From DASTFY01 sp963769115 (GTDB lineage: Bacteria; Actinomycetota; Acidimicrobiia; Acidimicrobiales; Ilumatobacteraceae): 64,000 bases of DNA. The translations under genes were made by a program, and so were the position numbers. Each line of letters starts with the position of its first letter. The stretch's first letter is position 1. Shown piece by piece: positions 1 through 9,637 of this stretch. The stretch spans positions 248,001 through 312,000 of the forward strand of contig CAVYKN010000009.1 of NCBI GenBank assembly GCA_963769115.1, written 5' to 3'. The notes under the pieces are model-generated. The model searched no databases, was not told the origin of the DNA, and saw only the letters and a list, made by a program, of their open reading frames with translations.

Positions 1-146
1 GCGTTCTGGCCGATGACGACGCCGAACACGATCACCCGCAGCAGCCCCGTGAGCCGGGACAGCAGCGTGCCGACGGCGACCGAGACGTTGGCGGCCAGGA
101 GGCGGCGGCCCTCGCCCCCCGGCTCGTCGGTCAGGGGCTCGGCCAC
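1..146 (-). CDS. murJ: Lipid II flippase MurJ, N-terminal fragment (runs off the window)
   Basis: Only the first 48 residues lie in the window. They contain NVSVAVGTLLSRLTGLLRV, the first transmembrane helix and the SR-TGLLR motif that opens MurJ/MviN flippases, which move lipid II across the cytoplasmic membrane during peptidoglycan synthesis. The best start is GTG at 146, whose reading frame overlaps the last codons of the upstream minus-strand gene ending at 131, so the two are probably co-transcribed. The assignment rests on a short but characteristic segment; the rest of the protein is outside the window. Confidence 0.75.
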   Translation of the reverse strand, partial: MAEPLTDEPGGEGRRLLAANVSVAVGTLLSRLTGLLRVIVFGVVIGQN

Positions 147-905
147 GCCTGCGGGGGACCGGGCGACTCCCCGCCGCCGGCCTGCTCCGCCTCCTCGAGG
201 GCCTGCCGGAGGGATTCCATCTCGCTCACCAGCGTGTCGACGTCGTCACCGAGGCCCGAGATGGCGCTGGCGCTGCCGCTGACCGACAGCTCGACCGCGC
301 GGGCCACCAGCTCGTCGAGCCGGGCGTCGAGCAGCCGCAGGCGGTCACGGGCGTCGGTGGACACGGCCTGCATGCGGGCGGCCGTCGCCACCTGGGCGGC
401 CAGCGCGTCACGGGTGGCGGCGGTGTGCGAGCCCGCGGGCTCGTGGTCGAGGCGGGCCAGCTCGGCCTGGGCCTCGCGCACGTCGAGGGTGGCAGGCCGG
501 CGTCGATGTCGTCGCCCCGGGACGCCACCAGCCACACCTCGTCGACACCGCGCTCGAGGCGGGTGCCGATGTCCGTGAGGCGGACGCGCGAGTGGGCCGT
601 CAGGCGTGGCGTCGACGGTGCGCTGGAAGCGGGCCTGCGCGGCGAGCGAGCCCTGCACGTAGCGCCGCCACGGCTCGGAGAGCGCGAACGGGTCGATGCG
701 GGTGGACCGATTGTCGCCCCTCGGGACGGCCGCGGCCACCCGGCCGCCCCAGGCCACGCGCGGCGAGACCGATGGCGCCGGGGATGCCGAGGCCGGTGGC
801 CAGGCCGACGGCCGCGCCGACGCCGGCCAGCACGATGCCGAGCGGCGACGTCATGGCCCGCGCCACGGGAGGCGTGAAGAACCGGTCGCGGAACGAGCGG
901 GCCAT
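131..905 (-). CDS. Membrane-anchored coiled-coil protein of unknown function (frame-disrupted)
   Basis: Translation from ATG 905 gives a positively charged N-terminus, then a hydrophobic Gly/Ala-rich hairpin (GIVLAGVGAAVGLATGLGIPGA, about residues 20-42). After frame correction a soluble region follows (RIDPFALSEPWRRYVQGSLAAQ, then a DIGTRLERGVDEV stretch) and a C-terminal heptad-like helix rich in Ala, Leu, Glu and Arg. Three frame changes occur, near 770, 590 and 500; the first two fit a doubled wobble base. The gene lies between the VWA lipoprotein and murJ in one minus-strand run, suggesting an envelope role. I do not recognise a named family; a PspA-like or ESCRT-like scaffold is only a loose guess. 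Confidence 0.5.
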
Positions 906-962
906 CAGGGACCGGAGGTTATTGGCCCCGGTCGTCCCGCCGGCGGCACACCCGAATCTGGG

Positions 963-2798
963 TCAGAAGTTCGAGACGACCGCGGTGAAGACGTCGTTGA
1001 TGGTGGCCGGGTTGGAGGCGACGTACAGCGCGCCGTTGGACGCCTCGGCGATGCGGCGCAGCGTGGCCGTGTCGGCGTCGTCCCCGTAGGCGATCGGGAA
1101 CACCCGCACCGCCCTGGCGTTGGCGCCCTCGCCGCCCCGCAGGGTCTGGATGAGCTCGTCGAGCTGGTCGGCGTCGTCGGTCGGATCGCCGTCGTCGTTG
1201 ACGCCGTCGGTCAGCAGCACGACGGCGTTGATGAGCGACGGGTCGTAGCTGTCGCGGATGAGCTCGGCAGCCTCCTGCGTGGCCTGGTAGAGCGGCGTGC
1301 CGTTCTGCGGGAACAGGCCCTCGATCTGCCCGCGCAGCGCGGACCGCTGCCCCTCGTCCATCGGGCCGACCGGCACGAGGTCGATGGACGTCTCGCCGAG
1401 GACGTCGCCGATGTCCGTGGTGAAGATGCGCAGGCCGACCTGGTCGCTGTCCTTGAACTGATCCAGGGCGGCGCTGGCGGCGTCACGGGCCAGCTCCAGC
1501 TTGGTGGCGCTGGTCCCCTCGCCGGCCGGGTCGCCCATGGAGCCCGAGACGTCCATGACGAGCAGGACCTGGGCGGACTTGCGCTGCTGCTCCCAGGCGT
1601 CGAGGACCCGCACGAGCACCTCGGGGTCGGGGACGTCGAGCACGTTCTGCGGCTGCGTCGGGTCGACGCCGTTGGCGGCGACGATCGGCGCACCGACGGC
1701 CACGGAGGTGTTGCCGGGCCGGAAGCCGTACTCGAGGACGCGAGCCTGGTTCTCCGGCTGCTGCACGTACTCCTCGAACAGCGCGGCCGCCTGCCTCTGC
1801 TCCTCCGTCACCCAATCGGCGTCGAGCACCATGAAAGGGTTGTCCGAGTAGAGGGTTCCCTCCTTCGGATAGATGGCGACGAGCGGCACCTTGGGCGGGC
1901 GGGGCGTCTCGCCGGGCGAGAGCTCGCCGTCGGGGTTGCCGGAGTTGTAGTCGATGATCGACTTCTCCTCGACGGCCACCGCCGAGGTGTAGGTGAGCGC
2001 GGTGCCGCGGGCATCGGCACGGAACCAGTTGCTGAGGAACGTGCCGGTGATGTCGCCGTAGTGCACGACCGCCTGCTCGACGCTGCGGGCGAACTCCTCC
2101 ACCTCCGGCCGGGCCAGGTCCTCCACGGTGAGCCCGGAGGTCTTGCCTGTGGCCGCGTAGTACTCGGCGACCGTGAAGTTGAGGCCGCTGGTGGAGAAGT
2201 TCGGATTGGTCTTGCCCAGCTTGAACTGGCCCCACTCGGGATGGCCGTACTTGGCCCATCCTTCGGGGTCGTTGGCCAGGGCGGCGATGTCCGTGAAGCC
2301 GATGGGCGTCTCCGGGTAGCCCAGCGCCTCGGCCATGGGCTGGGGCATGGCGATGACGAGCGGGGTCTGCATGAAGGGACGGCCGGCGGGGGCGAGCGTG
2401 CGGCCGACCTCCTCGTTGACGATGGCCGCCCACCCGCTGGCGGCCGGGGACCAGATCACGGGCTGCGGGCCGTTGGCCTCCGGGTCCGGCCAGCCCTTCG
2501 TGAGGAGGGTGGCGGCGGCGCCCGACGACTTGCGGGTGACGCGGACCGACACGCACTGGCCGTCCACCTCGGCGTCCGACTCGTTGAACGTCTCGGCCAG
2601 GTCGGTGAGCAGCGTGACCTTCTCGGGCGAGACGGCCATGTCGACGGTGACGCAGTCCGGATCGAAGCCCGGCGTGCCGCTGCCGTCGCTTCCCTCGCCG
2701 CCGTCTCCTCCGCCCGTGCACGCCGCTGCCGTGGCCGCGACGAGCGCAGCCGTCAGTGCGACGGCGGTACGTCGCCAGGTGGTCCGCCGGGTCGTCAT
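963..2798 (-). CDS. Substrate-binding and VWA domain lipoprotein
   Basis: About 611 residues. The start at ATG 2798 gives an Arg-rich signal peptide ending in a lipobox (ATAAAC), so the protein is probably a surface lipoprotein. Residues about 40-400 resemble an extracellular solute-binding fold. Residues about 420-610 form a von Willebrand A domain with the MIDAS motif DVSGS, then NGTPLY and LLTDGVND supplying the Thr and Asp positions. The start codon overlaps the stop of the upstream partner gene (ATGA), so translation is probably coupled. Frames remain open upstream to 3068, but that stretch belongs to the partner gene. The family occurs in actinobacteria as substrate-binding and VWA domain proteins; the ligand is unknown. 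Confidence 0.85.
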   Translation of the reverse strand: MTTRRTTWRRTAVALTAALVAATAAACTGGGDGGEGSDGSGTPGFDPDCVTVDMAVSPEKVTLLTDLAETFNESDAEVDGQCVSVRVTRKSSGAAATLLTKGWPDPEANGPQPVIWSPAASGWAAIVNEEVGRTLAPAGRPFMQTPLVIAMPQPMAEALGYPETPIGFTDIAALANDPEGWAKYGHPEWGQFKLGKTNPNFSTSGLNFTVAEYYAATGKTSGLTVEDLARPEVEEFARSVEQAVVHYGDITGTFLSNWFRADARGTALTYTSAVAVEEKSIIDYNSGNPDGELSPGETPRPPKVPLVAIYPKEGTLYSDNPFMVLDADWVTEEQRQAAALFEEYVQQPENQARVLEYGFRPGNTSVAVGAPIVAANGVDPTQPQNVLDVPDPEVLVRVLDAWEQQRKSAQVLLVMDVSGSMGDPAGEGTSATKLELARDAASAALDQFKDSDQVGLRIFTTDIGDVLGETSIDLVPVGPMDEGQRSALRGQIEGLFPQNGTPLYQATQEAAELIRDSYDPSLINAVVLLTDGVNDDGDPTDDADQLDELIQTLRGGEGANARAVRVFPIAYGDDADTATLRRIAEASNGALYVASNPATINDVFTAVVSNF

Positions 2799-3793
2799 CG
2801 TCGGGCTACTCCTTGCCAAAGATCTCTCAGCGCGATCATCACGTCCGCGGAGGGCAGTCCGGTTCCCGTCGGCGTGTCCGGTTCGCTGTCCGGTTCGTAC
2901 GTCCAGGGCGCCAGCGCCGTCTCCAGCGACAGCAGGCGCCGTCCGACGGCTTCGGCGTCGCCGGCCCGCCACGACCACCTCGGCCACCGGCTCGGTGGGA
3001 CCACCGGTCACGAGGTCGTCGCTCTGGGTGCCGGCCTTCTCGTCCACCTCGGCCGTCGTCGTCTGCACGAGGTCGATCCGGGGCTGGGCGAGCAGGATGT
3101 CGAGCGGTGTGTTCGCGGCGTCGCCGTACGTCGGGATGGCGGCTTCGAGGCGGTTCAGCCACGACAGGAAGGCGTCGTCGTTCTGGAGGTCGGTGCCGGT
3201 GAAGTCGGTCGAACCCCAGTAGTCGCTCGACGATCACCGCGAACGACAGCAATCCGTTGGCCGAGCGGGCCGCGTCGGCGTGGCTGGGCTTGATGACGCC
3301 CCAGGCCTGGTCGCCGCCGATGGTCGGTCCACGGCTGCCCGGCGACCTCTCCCACGCAGCGCCACGTCACCTCGTCGCAGTGCGCGGCCAGCACGTTCCA
3401 GCGGGCGGTGCGCCCGACGGCAGCGAACGGACCGTGCGCGACGGCCACCGTCGTCGGGAACGGCTCGTCCCCGCCGCCCAGGGTGGCGGCGCGGCTCGCC
3501 ATGCCCGGCCACGGGTTCAGGGTGATCCAGGCGTCGGGAGCGCTGGCGGGGTCGGCGACCACCCGCTCGTAGGTGTCGCCGGCGTCCTCGATGGTCAACT
3601 GCACGCTGTCATCGTCAGCGGCCAGCTCGCGACAGGCGGATTCGAGCTCGGGGATGCAGACCACGGTGGTCGGCCCGCTGCCGGAGCCACTGCTCCCGCC
3701 GTCCTCGTCGTCGTCGAGCGCGCGGCGGACGAGCAGCGCACCGCCGATGAGCGCGGCCGCCAGCACGATGGCGCCCAGCCGCTTCGCCCACAT
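2795..3793 (-). CDS. Membrane-anchored substrate-binding-like protein, partner of the VWA lipoprotein (frame-disrupted)
   Basis: The N-terminus (MWAKRLGAIVLAAALIGGAL) is a single membrane anchor or uncleaved signal, followed by a Ser/Gly linker and a periplasmic-binding-like segment containing CIPELESACRELAADD and DAWITLNPWPGMA. The frame changes near 3320, 3215 and 2955. Rejoining gives a continuous protein that includes NDDAFLSWLNRLEAAIPTYG and TPLDILLAQPRIDLVQ and ends ALRDLWQGVARR. Its stop overlaps the start of the VWA lipoprotein (ATGA), so the two probably work as a pair outside the membrane. The ligand is not predictable from sequence. Confidence 0.6.
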
Positions 3794-3851
3794 CGGCGGC
3801 AGCGTAGAGGCGGGCTGCGCCCGAGCGGCGTCCCCGTGCTACAAGGTCGCC

Positions 3852-4361
3852 GTGACCGCGGACCCGGCCAGGCACCTGCCCCGGGTGGCCGTGTTCGATC
3901 TCGACGGCACCCTGCTCGACTCCGCCGACGAGCTCAGCCCGCGGACGGCGGCGGCGCTGAAGGCCCTCGCCGACGCCGGTGTGCTCATCGTCCTGGCCAC
4001 GGACAGACCGGTGGCCGCGGTGGTCGGCCGGCTCGACGGCCACCACGCCCACTTCGTCGTCGGCTCCAACGGCAGGGAGCTCTACAGCTTCGAGACCGAC
4101 CACCACGTCCACGAGCAGTCCCCGATCGACAAGCTGGCCGGTGTGAGACGGCTGACGGGGCAGCTCGGGGTCCGCCGGCACGAGGTCATCGCCTTCGGGG
4201 ACGACCTCGAAGACCAGGGCCTCCTGGGTTGGGCGGGCCGGGGCATCGCCATGGCCAACGCTGACCCCGGCACCATCGCGTTGGCCGACGAGGTCACCGC
4301 CTCCAACGAAGATCACGGGGTCGCCGTCGTGCTGGAGACCTTGCTGAGCGACGCCGGCTGA
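3852..4361 (+). CDS. HAD-superfamily phosphatase (Cof-like) with shortened cap
   Basis: About 169 residues from GTG 3852. It contains HAD motif I (DLDGTLLDS), motif II (ATDRP), a motif III lysine (IDKLAGVRR) and motif IV (FGDDLED), so the catalytic Asp, the Thr, the Lys and the acidic pair are present. Cof-type enzymes are usually about 270 residues. Here the C2 cap between NGRELYSF and the motif III lysine is reduced to a few residues, giving an essentially capless enzyme. It may act on a phosphorylated macromolecule or sugar phosphate; the substrate is not predictable. It is convergent with the AAA+ gene that ends at 4371. Confidence 0.8.
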   Translation: MTADPARHLPRVAVFDLDGTLLDSADELSPRTAAALKALADAGVLIVLATDRPVAAVVGRLDGHHAHFVVGSNGRELYSFETDHHVHEQSPIDKLAGVRRLTGQLGVRRHEVIAFGDDLEDQGLLGWAGRGIAMANADPGTIALADEVTASNEDHGVAVVLETLLSDAG

Positions 4362-4370
4362 CCCCGCGGG

Positions 4371-5713
4371 TCAGGGTGCCGGCAGGTCGTCGGCCACGAG
4401 CGTCGTGAGCTGCTCGGGATCGGGCTCGTCGACGTGCACGAGTCTCGACGCCTGCGTGGAGACGGCGGCCTCGAAGATGTTGCGGATGAAACGGGCGTTG
4501 CCGAAGCCCTTGTCCCGCGGCGTCGCCGCCAGCAAGGTCCTCAGGCGGGCGATGGCGCCGTCCGTCGGGTGGTACCGGTTGGCCTCGCCCATGCGGACGA
4601 AGATCTCGACCAGCTCGTCGTCGGTGTAGTCCGCGAACTCGATCGTGCGGGTGAAGCGGGAACGCAGGCCCGGGTTGGCGGCGATGAAGGTCGCCATCTC
4701 GTCCGTGTAGCCGGCGGCGACCACGGCCAGGTCGTCCCGGTGGTCCTCCATGAGCTTGACCAGCGTGTCGATGGCCTCCCGCCCGAAGTCGGTCTCCCCG
4801 CCGCGGGCCAGCGCGTAGGCCTCGTCGATGAGCAGCATGCCGCCGATCCCCTGCTCGACCACGGCCCGGGTCTTGATGGCGGTCTGGCCGACGTAGCCGG
4901 CGACGAGCTGCGAGCGGTCGGCCTCGACGAGGTGGCCCTTCGACAGCACGCCGAGCGCGCGGTAGATGCGGGCCAGCAGCCGCGCCACGGTCGTCTTGCC
5001 GGTGCCCGGGTTGCCGCTGAACACCAGGTGCAGGCTCGAGTCCAGGATGGGCAGCTCGTGACTGACCCGTAGCTGTTGCACTTGCAACAGGTTGGTCAGC
5101 TCGCGCACGGAGGCCTTCACCGCTTCGAGCCCGACCAGGGCGTCGAGCTCGTCGAGGAGAGCCTCGAGCGTCTCGTGCGGAGGCTGGTCGGGCGGACCGT
5201 CCTCCGGCGGCGGGTCGCCGGGCGCCGAGGAGCCCGGCATGGTCGATGGCCGCGAGCAGCGTGGTGCGGAAGTGATCGATCGAGGCGGACGTGGCGGCCG
5301 CCGTCGGGGAATCGGCGGCGGCTGCCGCGGAGGCGACGCCCAGAGCCAGGTGGAAGTAGCGCTGGGCGTGGCCTGGTGCCGGACCGGCGGTCGGCGGCGA
5401 CGAGCAACCTGAACAGCTCCGACGGCGCCGCCTCCCAACCCTTGCGCCGCAACAGGTGGTCCGACGTCCTCGCCGTGAGCGCGTCGATGGGGCGCCCGTT
5501 GCGGGTGACATGCCGGCCGACGGCGCGGGCGTAGGCCTCCGCCTCGCCCTGCGAGATCCGGCCGTCCGCGGCCATCACGGCCGAGACGAGTGAGTCGGAC
5601 TCGTCCACCACCAGCGCGCGGTAGGACGTGCTCCGCCTGGTCAGGCCGTCGAGGATGTTCGTGAGCTCGTCGACGAAGCGACCCACGGCCAGGGGGAGGT
5701 CCTCCGTCGTCAT
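4371..5713 (-). CDS. AAA+ ATPase, CbbX/SpoVK type (frame-disrupted)
   Basis: The C-terminal 280 residues are an AAA+ module with Walker A GNPGTGKTT, Walker B MLLIDEAYAL, the VGQTAIKT pore/activation segment and GLRSRFTRTIEF as arginine finger region, as in CbbX and SpoVK-family ATPases. The N-terminal portion (MTTEDLPLAVGRFVDELTNI) is a helical domain that may recruit substrate. The frame changes near 5390 and 5230; the three segments join into one protein of about 445 residues from ATG 5713. It probably remodels a protein partner using ATP. No Rubisco or sporulation gene is nearby, so the target is unknown. Confidence 0.75.
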
Positions 5714-5762
5714 GGGTCCAGCAACGTACTGCCCGGCCTGCCGGGGCGGCGGCGAACTTGCG

Positions 5763-6146
5763 CTAGCCGCCGTACGGACGGGTGATGATCTCCAGCCAGT
5801 GCCCGTCAGGGTCCGGGAAGTACACGCCCCGCCCGCCGTCGTTGTGGTTGATCTCGTGCTTCTGCCGGCCTCCGGGGTCGGCGTAGTAGTCCAGCTCCCG
5901 CTCGACGATGCGTCCGAACGTGGCGTCGAAGTCGTCCTCGCCGACCAGGAACGCGTAGTGGTGCGGGGTGACGGACTCGGCCGCCACCATGCCCCCGAAG
6001 TCGATGTTGACTCCGTTGTCGGTCGTCAGCTGCCAGAACGGCCCGAACCGGACGGGCTCGCCCAGCCCGAGCATCTCGCCCCACCAGGCCGCGGAAGCCG
6101 GCGGATCCGACGAGGCGACGATGTGGTGGTTCAGCTGCACCGGCAC
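5763..6146 (-). CDS. VOC (glyoxalase/dioxygenase) family protein
   Basis: 127 residues forming one vicinal-oxygen-chelate module. The metal-ligand positions are visible as LNHHIVAS near the N-terminus, HHYAFLV in the middle and GHWLEIITRPYGG at the C-terminus (FPDPDGHWLE is the classic VOC end motif). Such proteins bind a divalent metal and act as lyases, dioxygenases or resistance proteins; the substrate is not evident. The gene is monocistronic and divergent from the moxR-like gene at 6300. Confidence 0.85.
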   Translation of the reverse strand: MPVQLNHHIVASSDPPASAAWWGEMLGLGEPVRFGPFWQLTTDNGVNIDFGGMVAAESVTPHHYAFLVGEDDFDATFGRIVERELDYYADPGGRQKHEINHNDGGRGVYFPDPDGHWLEIITRPYGG

Positions 6147-6262
6147 GGCATCTCCTCCTCGTTGTCTTCCATCATGTCCCGTCGTGTTCCGTCGTGTGTT
6201 GACGTGATCGGGCCGCCTCTAGTCTGCCGAACCGCGGCCCCGGCGCGTGCTCCGCGAACCGA

Positions 6263-6278
6263 TTGACCCCGCGGTCAA
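6263..6278. promoter_or_regulatory. Inverted repeat upstream of the moxR-like gene
   Basis: TTGACC (6263-6268) and GGTCAA (6273-6278) form a perfect 6-bp inverted repeat with a 4-bp spacer, 22 bases before the ATG at 6300. It could be an operator or part of a -35 region. No other copy was noticed nearby, so this is a weak assignment. Confidence 0.3.
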
Positions 6279-6299
6279 GTCGGCCGGTAGGGTTGGGCG

Positions 6300-7199
6300 A
6301 TGGCCCCGGCATCCCCTGTGGAGAGCAGCGCTCGCTTCGATTCCGTCGCTTCCGTCCGCCAGCAGTTGGAGGACGTGACCTACCTCGCCGACGACGGCAT
6401 CGCCGGGGTCGTGTTCCTGGCCGACCGGCTGGGGAAGCCGATCCTGGTCGAGGGTCCGGCGGGGACGGGCAAGACGCAGCTGGCCAAGAGCGTGGCGGAG
6501 ATGACCGGCGCCCGCCTCATCCGCCTGCAGTGCTACGAGGGCCTCGACGAGTCCAAGGCTCTGTACGAGTGGAACTACAAGAAGCAGCTCCTGCGCATCC
6601 AGGCCGACCGTCAGAGCGACTCGTGGAACGAGATCCACGACGACATCTTCTCCGAGGAGTTCCTGCTCACCCGCCCGCTCCTGGAGGCCATCAGCGCCCC
6701 GGAGCCCGTCGTGCTCCTCATCGACGAGGTGGACCGGGTGGAGGTCGAGACGGAGGCCCTCCTGCTCGAGATCCTGTCCGACTACCAGGTGTCCATCCCC
6801 GAGCTGGGGACGATCGAGGCCCGGCAGATCCCGCTGGTGTTCCTCACCTCCAACAACACCCGCGAGCTGTCGGAGGCGCTGAAGCGGCGCTGCCTCTACC
6901 TGCACGTCGACTACCCCGACCTCGACCGTGAGAAGCAGATCGTCCTGGCCAAGGTGCCCGACGTGGGCGACAACCTCGCCGACCAGATCGCCCGCATCGT
7001 GCGCTCGATCCGCCAGCTGGAGCTGAAGAAGGCGCCGTCGGTGTCCGAGACCCTGGACTGGGCCCGGACGTTGGTGCTGCTGGGCATCGAGCACATCGAC
7101 GCGCAGCAGGCCAAGGAGACGCTGCACATCCTGCTCAAGTACCAGACGGACATCGCCAAGGCGGCCAAGGAGCTGGCGGTCGACGCGCCGACCCGCTGA
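6300..7199 (+). CDS. MoxR-family AAA+ ATPase
   Basis: 299 residues with Walker A GPAGTGKTQLAKS, the Glu-rich ESKALYEWNYKKQLL insertion, Walker B VVLLIDEVDR and sensor-1 FLTSNNTRELSEALKRRC, all typical of the MoxR branch. MoxR proteins work with VWA-domain partners as chaperones that insert cofactors or mature complexes. The gene is followed 30 bases later by just such a VWA partner in the same direction, so the two form an operon. The frame is intact. Confidence 0.9.
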   Translation: MAPASPVESSARFDSVASVRQQLEDVTYLADDGIAGVVFLADRLGKPILVEGPAGTGKTQLAKSVAEMTGARLIRLQCYEGLDESKALYEWNYKKQLLRIQADRQSDSWNEIHDDIFSEEFLLTRPLLEAISAPEPVVLLIDEVDRVEVETEALLLEILSDYQVSIPELGTIEARQIPLVFLTSNNTRELSEALKRRCLYLHVDYPDLDREKQIVLAKVPDVGDNLADQIARIVRSIRQLELKKAPSVSETLDWARTLVLLGIEHIDAQQAKETLHILLKYQTDIAKAAKELAVDAPTR

Positions 7200-7229
7200 C
7201 CAGCCCGACCCCGTGCCCCGGCCAGACCC

Positions 7230-8660
7230 GTGATCGATCTCCTCGCCGGCTTCATCCAGGAGCTGCGCGCCGCCGGCCTGCCGGTGAGCCTGACCGAGAA
7301 CCTGGACGCCATGGAGGCGGTGCAGCACATCCCGATCGAGGACCGGGAGGCGTTCAAGTTCGCTCTCGCCGCCACGCTCGTGAAGAACAACGCGCACTGG
7401 CGTTCGTTCGAGACCGTGTTCGAGGTGTACTTCAGCCTGCGGGGCCCGCAGTACCAGATCAAGGACGACGCCGACGCGGACGAGCTCTGGCGGGACATGC
7501 AGGATCAGCTCCGCCAGGGCGAGGGCCGGGGCGCCGCCGGCGGGATGGAGAGCCTGAGCCCCGAGGAGATGGCGCAACTCCTGTACCAGGCGCTCATGAA
7601 CGGCGACGAGGCGCTCATGCGGGCGCTGGCCCGCCAGTCCGTGAGCCGCTACGCCGGGATGGAGCCCGGTCGGCCGGTGGGCGGCACGTACTACCTGTAC
7701 CGGACGTTGCGGAACCTGGACCTCGAAGGCCTGCTGGAGAAGCTCATGGAGGCCTCCCGTCAGCAGGTGGGCGGTGAGCTGACGCCGCTCGAGGAGCGGC
7801 TCGAGCAGGACGAGTACCAGAGCCGCATCGACGCCTTCCGTCAGGAGATCGAGGCCGAGATCCGCCGGCGCCTGGTCGCCGACCGCGGCGTCGAGGCGAT
7901 GGCGAAGACGTTGCGCAAGCCTCTCCCCGAGGACGTCGACTTCATGCACGCCTCGCGGGAGGAGATGGCGTCGCTGCGCAAGGCGTTGCATCCGCTCACC
8001 CGCAAGCTGGCCGCCCGTCTGGCCCGCAAGCGTCGTCACGGCCGCAAGGGCCCGCTCGACTTCCGCAGCACCGTGCGGCACTCGCTCTCCTACGGAGGGG
8101 TGCCGGCGGAGCCGAAGTTCAAGTACCCGCGCCCGGCCAAGCCGGAGCTGATGGTCGTGGCGGACATCTCGGGGTCGGTGGCCGCCTTCGCCCGCTTCAC
8201 CTTGATGCTCGTCTACGCCATCCAGGGCCAGTTCTCGAAGGTCCGTTCGTTCGTCTTCATCGACGGCATCGACGAGGTGACGGAGTTCTTCAAGGGCGTG
8301 GAGGACATCACCGAGGCCGTGCACCGGGTCAACACCGAGGCCGACGTGGTGTGGGTGGACGGGCACTCCGACTACGGGCACGCCTTCGAGGTCTTCTGGG
8401 AGCGCTACGGCAAGGACGTCGGCCCCAAGACGACGATCCTGCTGCTCGGCGACGCGCGCAACAACTACCACGCCGCGCAGAGCTGGGTCGTCCGCGAGAT
8501 GCGCCACAAGGCCCGGCACGTCTACTGGCTGAACCCCGAGCCCCGGAGCTACTGGAACACCGGCGACTCCATCGTGGGGGAGTACGGCATCCACACGGAC
8601 GGCGTGTACGAGTGCCGCAACCTGCGTCAGCTCGAATCGTTCGTCGAGAAGCTGACCTGA
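7230..8660 (+). CDS. CoxE-like VWA domain protein, partner of the MoxR ATPase
   Basis: 476 residues from GTG 7230. The N-terminal half is helical and charged; the C-terminal half is a VWA domain with the metal-site motif DISGS (VVADISGSVAAF) and a second conserved acidic segment, TTILLLGDARNNY. VWA-CoxE proteins couple to MoxR ATPases in the maturation of metalloenzymes such as CO dehydrogenase, or in stress functions. No target enzyme gene is adjacent, so the client is unknown. The frame is intact. Confidence 0.88.
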   Translation: MIDLLAGFIQELRAAGLPVSLTENLDAMEAVQHIPIEDREAFKFALAATLVKNNAHWRSFETVFEVYFSLRGPQYQIKDDADADELWRDMQDQLRQGEGRGAAGGMESLSPEEMAQLLYQALMNGDEALMRALARQSVSRYAGMEPGRPVGGTYYLYRTLRNLDLEGLLEKLMEASRQQVGGELTPLEERLEQDEYQSRIDAFRQEIEAEIRRRLVADRGVEAMAKTLRKPLPEDVDFMHASREEMASLRKALHPLTRKLAARLARKRRHGRKGPLDFRSTVRHSLSYGGVPAEPKFKYPRPAKPELMVVADISGSVAAFARFTLMLVYAIQGQFSKVRSFVFIDGIDEVTEFFKGVEDITEAVHRVNTEADVVWVDGHSDYGHAFEVFWERYGKDVGPKTTILLLGDARNNYHAAQSWVVREMRHKARHVYWLNPEPRSYWNTGDSIVGEYGIHTDGVYECRNLRQLESFVEKLT

Positions 8661-8664
8661 GCGG

Positions 8665-9600
8665 TCACGGCCGGGCCCGGGCCTGGAGCCGGGCGAGGGA
8701 ACGGCGCTGGATCCGCATCGTCGCCCAACCGGCCACGATCAGGCACACCACGTTGATCGACAGCTGAAGGGTCGCGCCCCAGGCCCGCGGCCAGTTCCCC
8801 GCGGCCATGTGCACCCCCATGGCGGCGACAGCGGGGATGGTGGTCACGGAGATGAAGACGCCGACCAGGGCGCCCGCTCTGGCCTCGGTGAGCGAGAGCG
8901 CGCCCGCCACGCCGGCCACGAGCGCCACCACCGCGCTGAACAGGTTGGGCCGGCTGATGAACGCCGTCAGTGACCGCTCGTTGAACACGAACGTGGACGG
9001 CACGCGGTCCAGCGCCTCCACGATGAACGTGAAGATCATCGTGGCGACGACGCCGGCCGCGAAGCCGGTGGCCAGCGTCGTCAGCCCGCGGAGAGCCAGG
9101 CTGCGCCGGCCGACGAACAACCCGACCGTCGCCGCGCTGAGCGGGTTGTAGTCGGGGCTCACGACCATCGCACCGACGATGAGGATCGGCGAGTCGGTGA
9201 CGATCCCGACGGCGGCGATCAACGCCGCGATGACCATGAAGACGACCAGGCTCACCGTGAGCGTGGCGTCCGACTCCGCGCGGACCAGGACCTCGTCCCA
9301 GATCACCGCCTCCTCGGGGTGCCCCGGGGCCATCTCCTCGGCCATGTCGGCGGCGTTCGACACCGTCAGGTGGGTCCGCTGGAGCGACACGCTGCCGGAC
9401 TCGTGCACGCCCATGGCCCGGAGCGACGCCAGCAGGTCGTTCACCGACTCCTCGGTGACGTCCAGCAGCACGAGGTGGCCCTCCGGCCGCCGGCCAGCCC
9501 CCTCCAGGACCACGAGGTTGACGATCGAGTCGTCACTCTCGACCCGCAGCAGCACCTGCTGAAGAAGGTCCGTCGAACTGACGATCCGGACGTGGATCAC
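8665..9600 (-). CDS. DUF389 multi-pass membrane protein
   Basis: About 311 residues from GTG 9600. An N-terminal cytoplasmic part (HVRIVSSTDLLQQVLLRVES) is followed by six or more hydrophobic helices, including the DUF389 signature region DSPILIVGAMVVSPDYNPL. The same frame stays open upstream, but that stretch overlaps the divergent phosphatase and is unlikely to be translated. DUF389 proteins are uncharacterised inner-membrane proteins. It is convergent with the VWA gene, with 4 bases between the stops. Confidence 0.88.
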   Translation of the reverse strand: MIHVRIVSSTDLLQQVLLRVESDDSIVNLVVLEGAGRRPEGHLVLLDVTEESVNDLLASLRAMGVHESGSVSLQRTHLTVSNAADMAEEMAPGHPEEAVIWDEVLVRAESDATLTVSLVVFMVIAALIAAVGIVTDSPILIVGAMVVSPDYNPLSAATVGLFVGRRSLALRGLTTLATGFAAGVVATMIFTFIVEALDRVPSTFVFNERSLTAFISRPNLFSAVVALVAGVAGALSLTEARAGALVGVFISVTTIPAVAAMGVHMAAGNWPRAWGATLQLSINVVCLIVAGWATMRIQRRSLARLQARARP

Positions 9601-9637
9601 CCCGTCATCTTGGTCCCGGGTCTGCCACGCTGTCGGG

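Noticed and set aside
696..3293. Long plus-strand frame opposite the VWA lipoprotein genes
   Set aside because: It is the antisense shadow of genes with signal peptide, lipobox and MIDAS motif on the minus strand.
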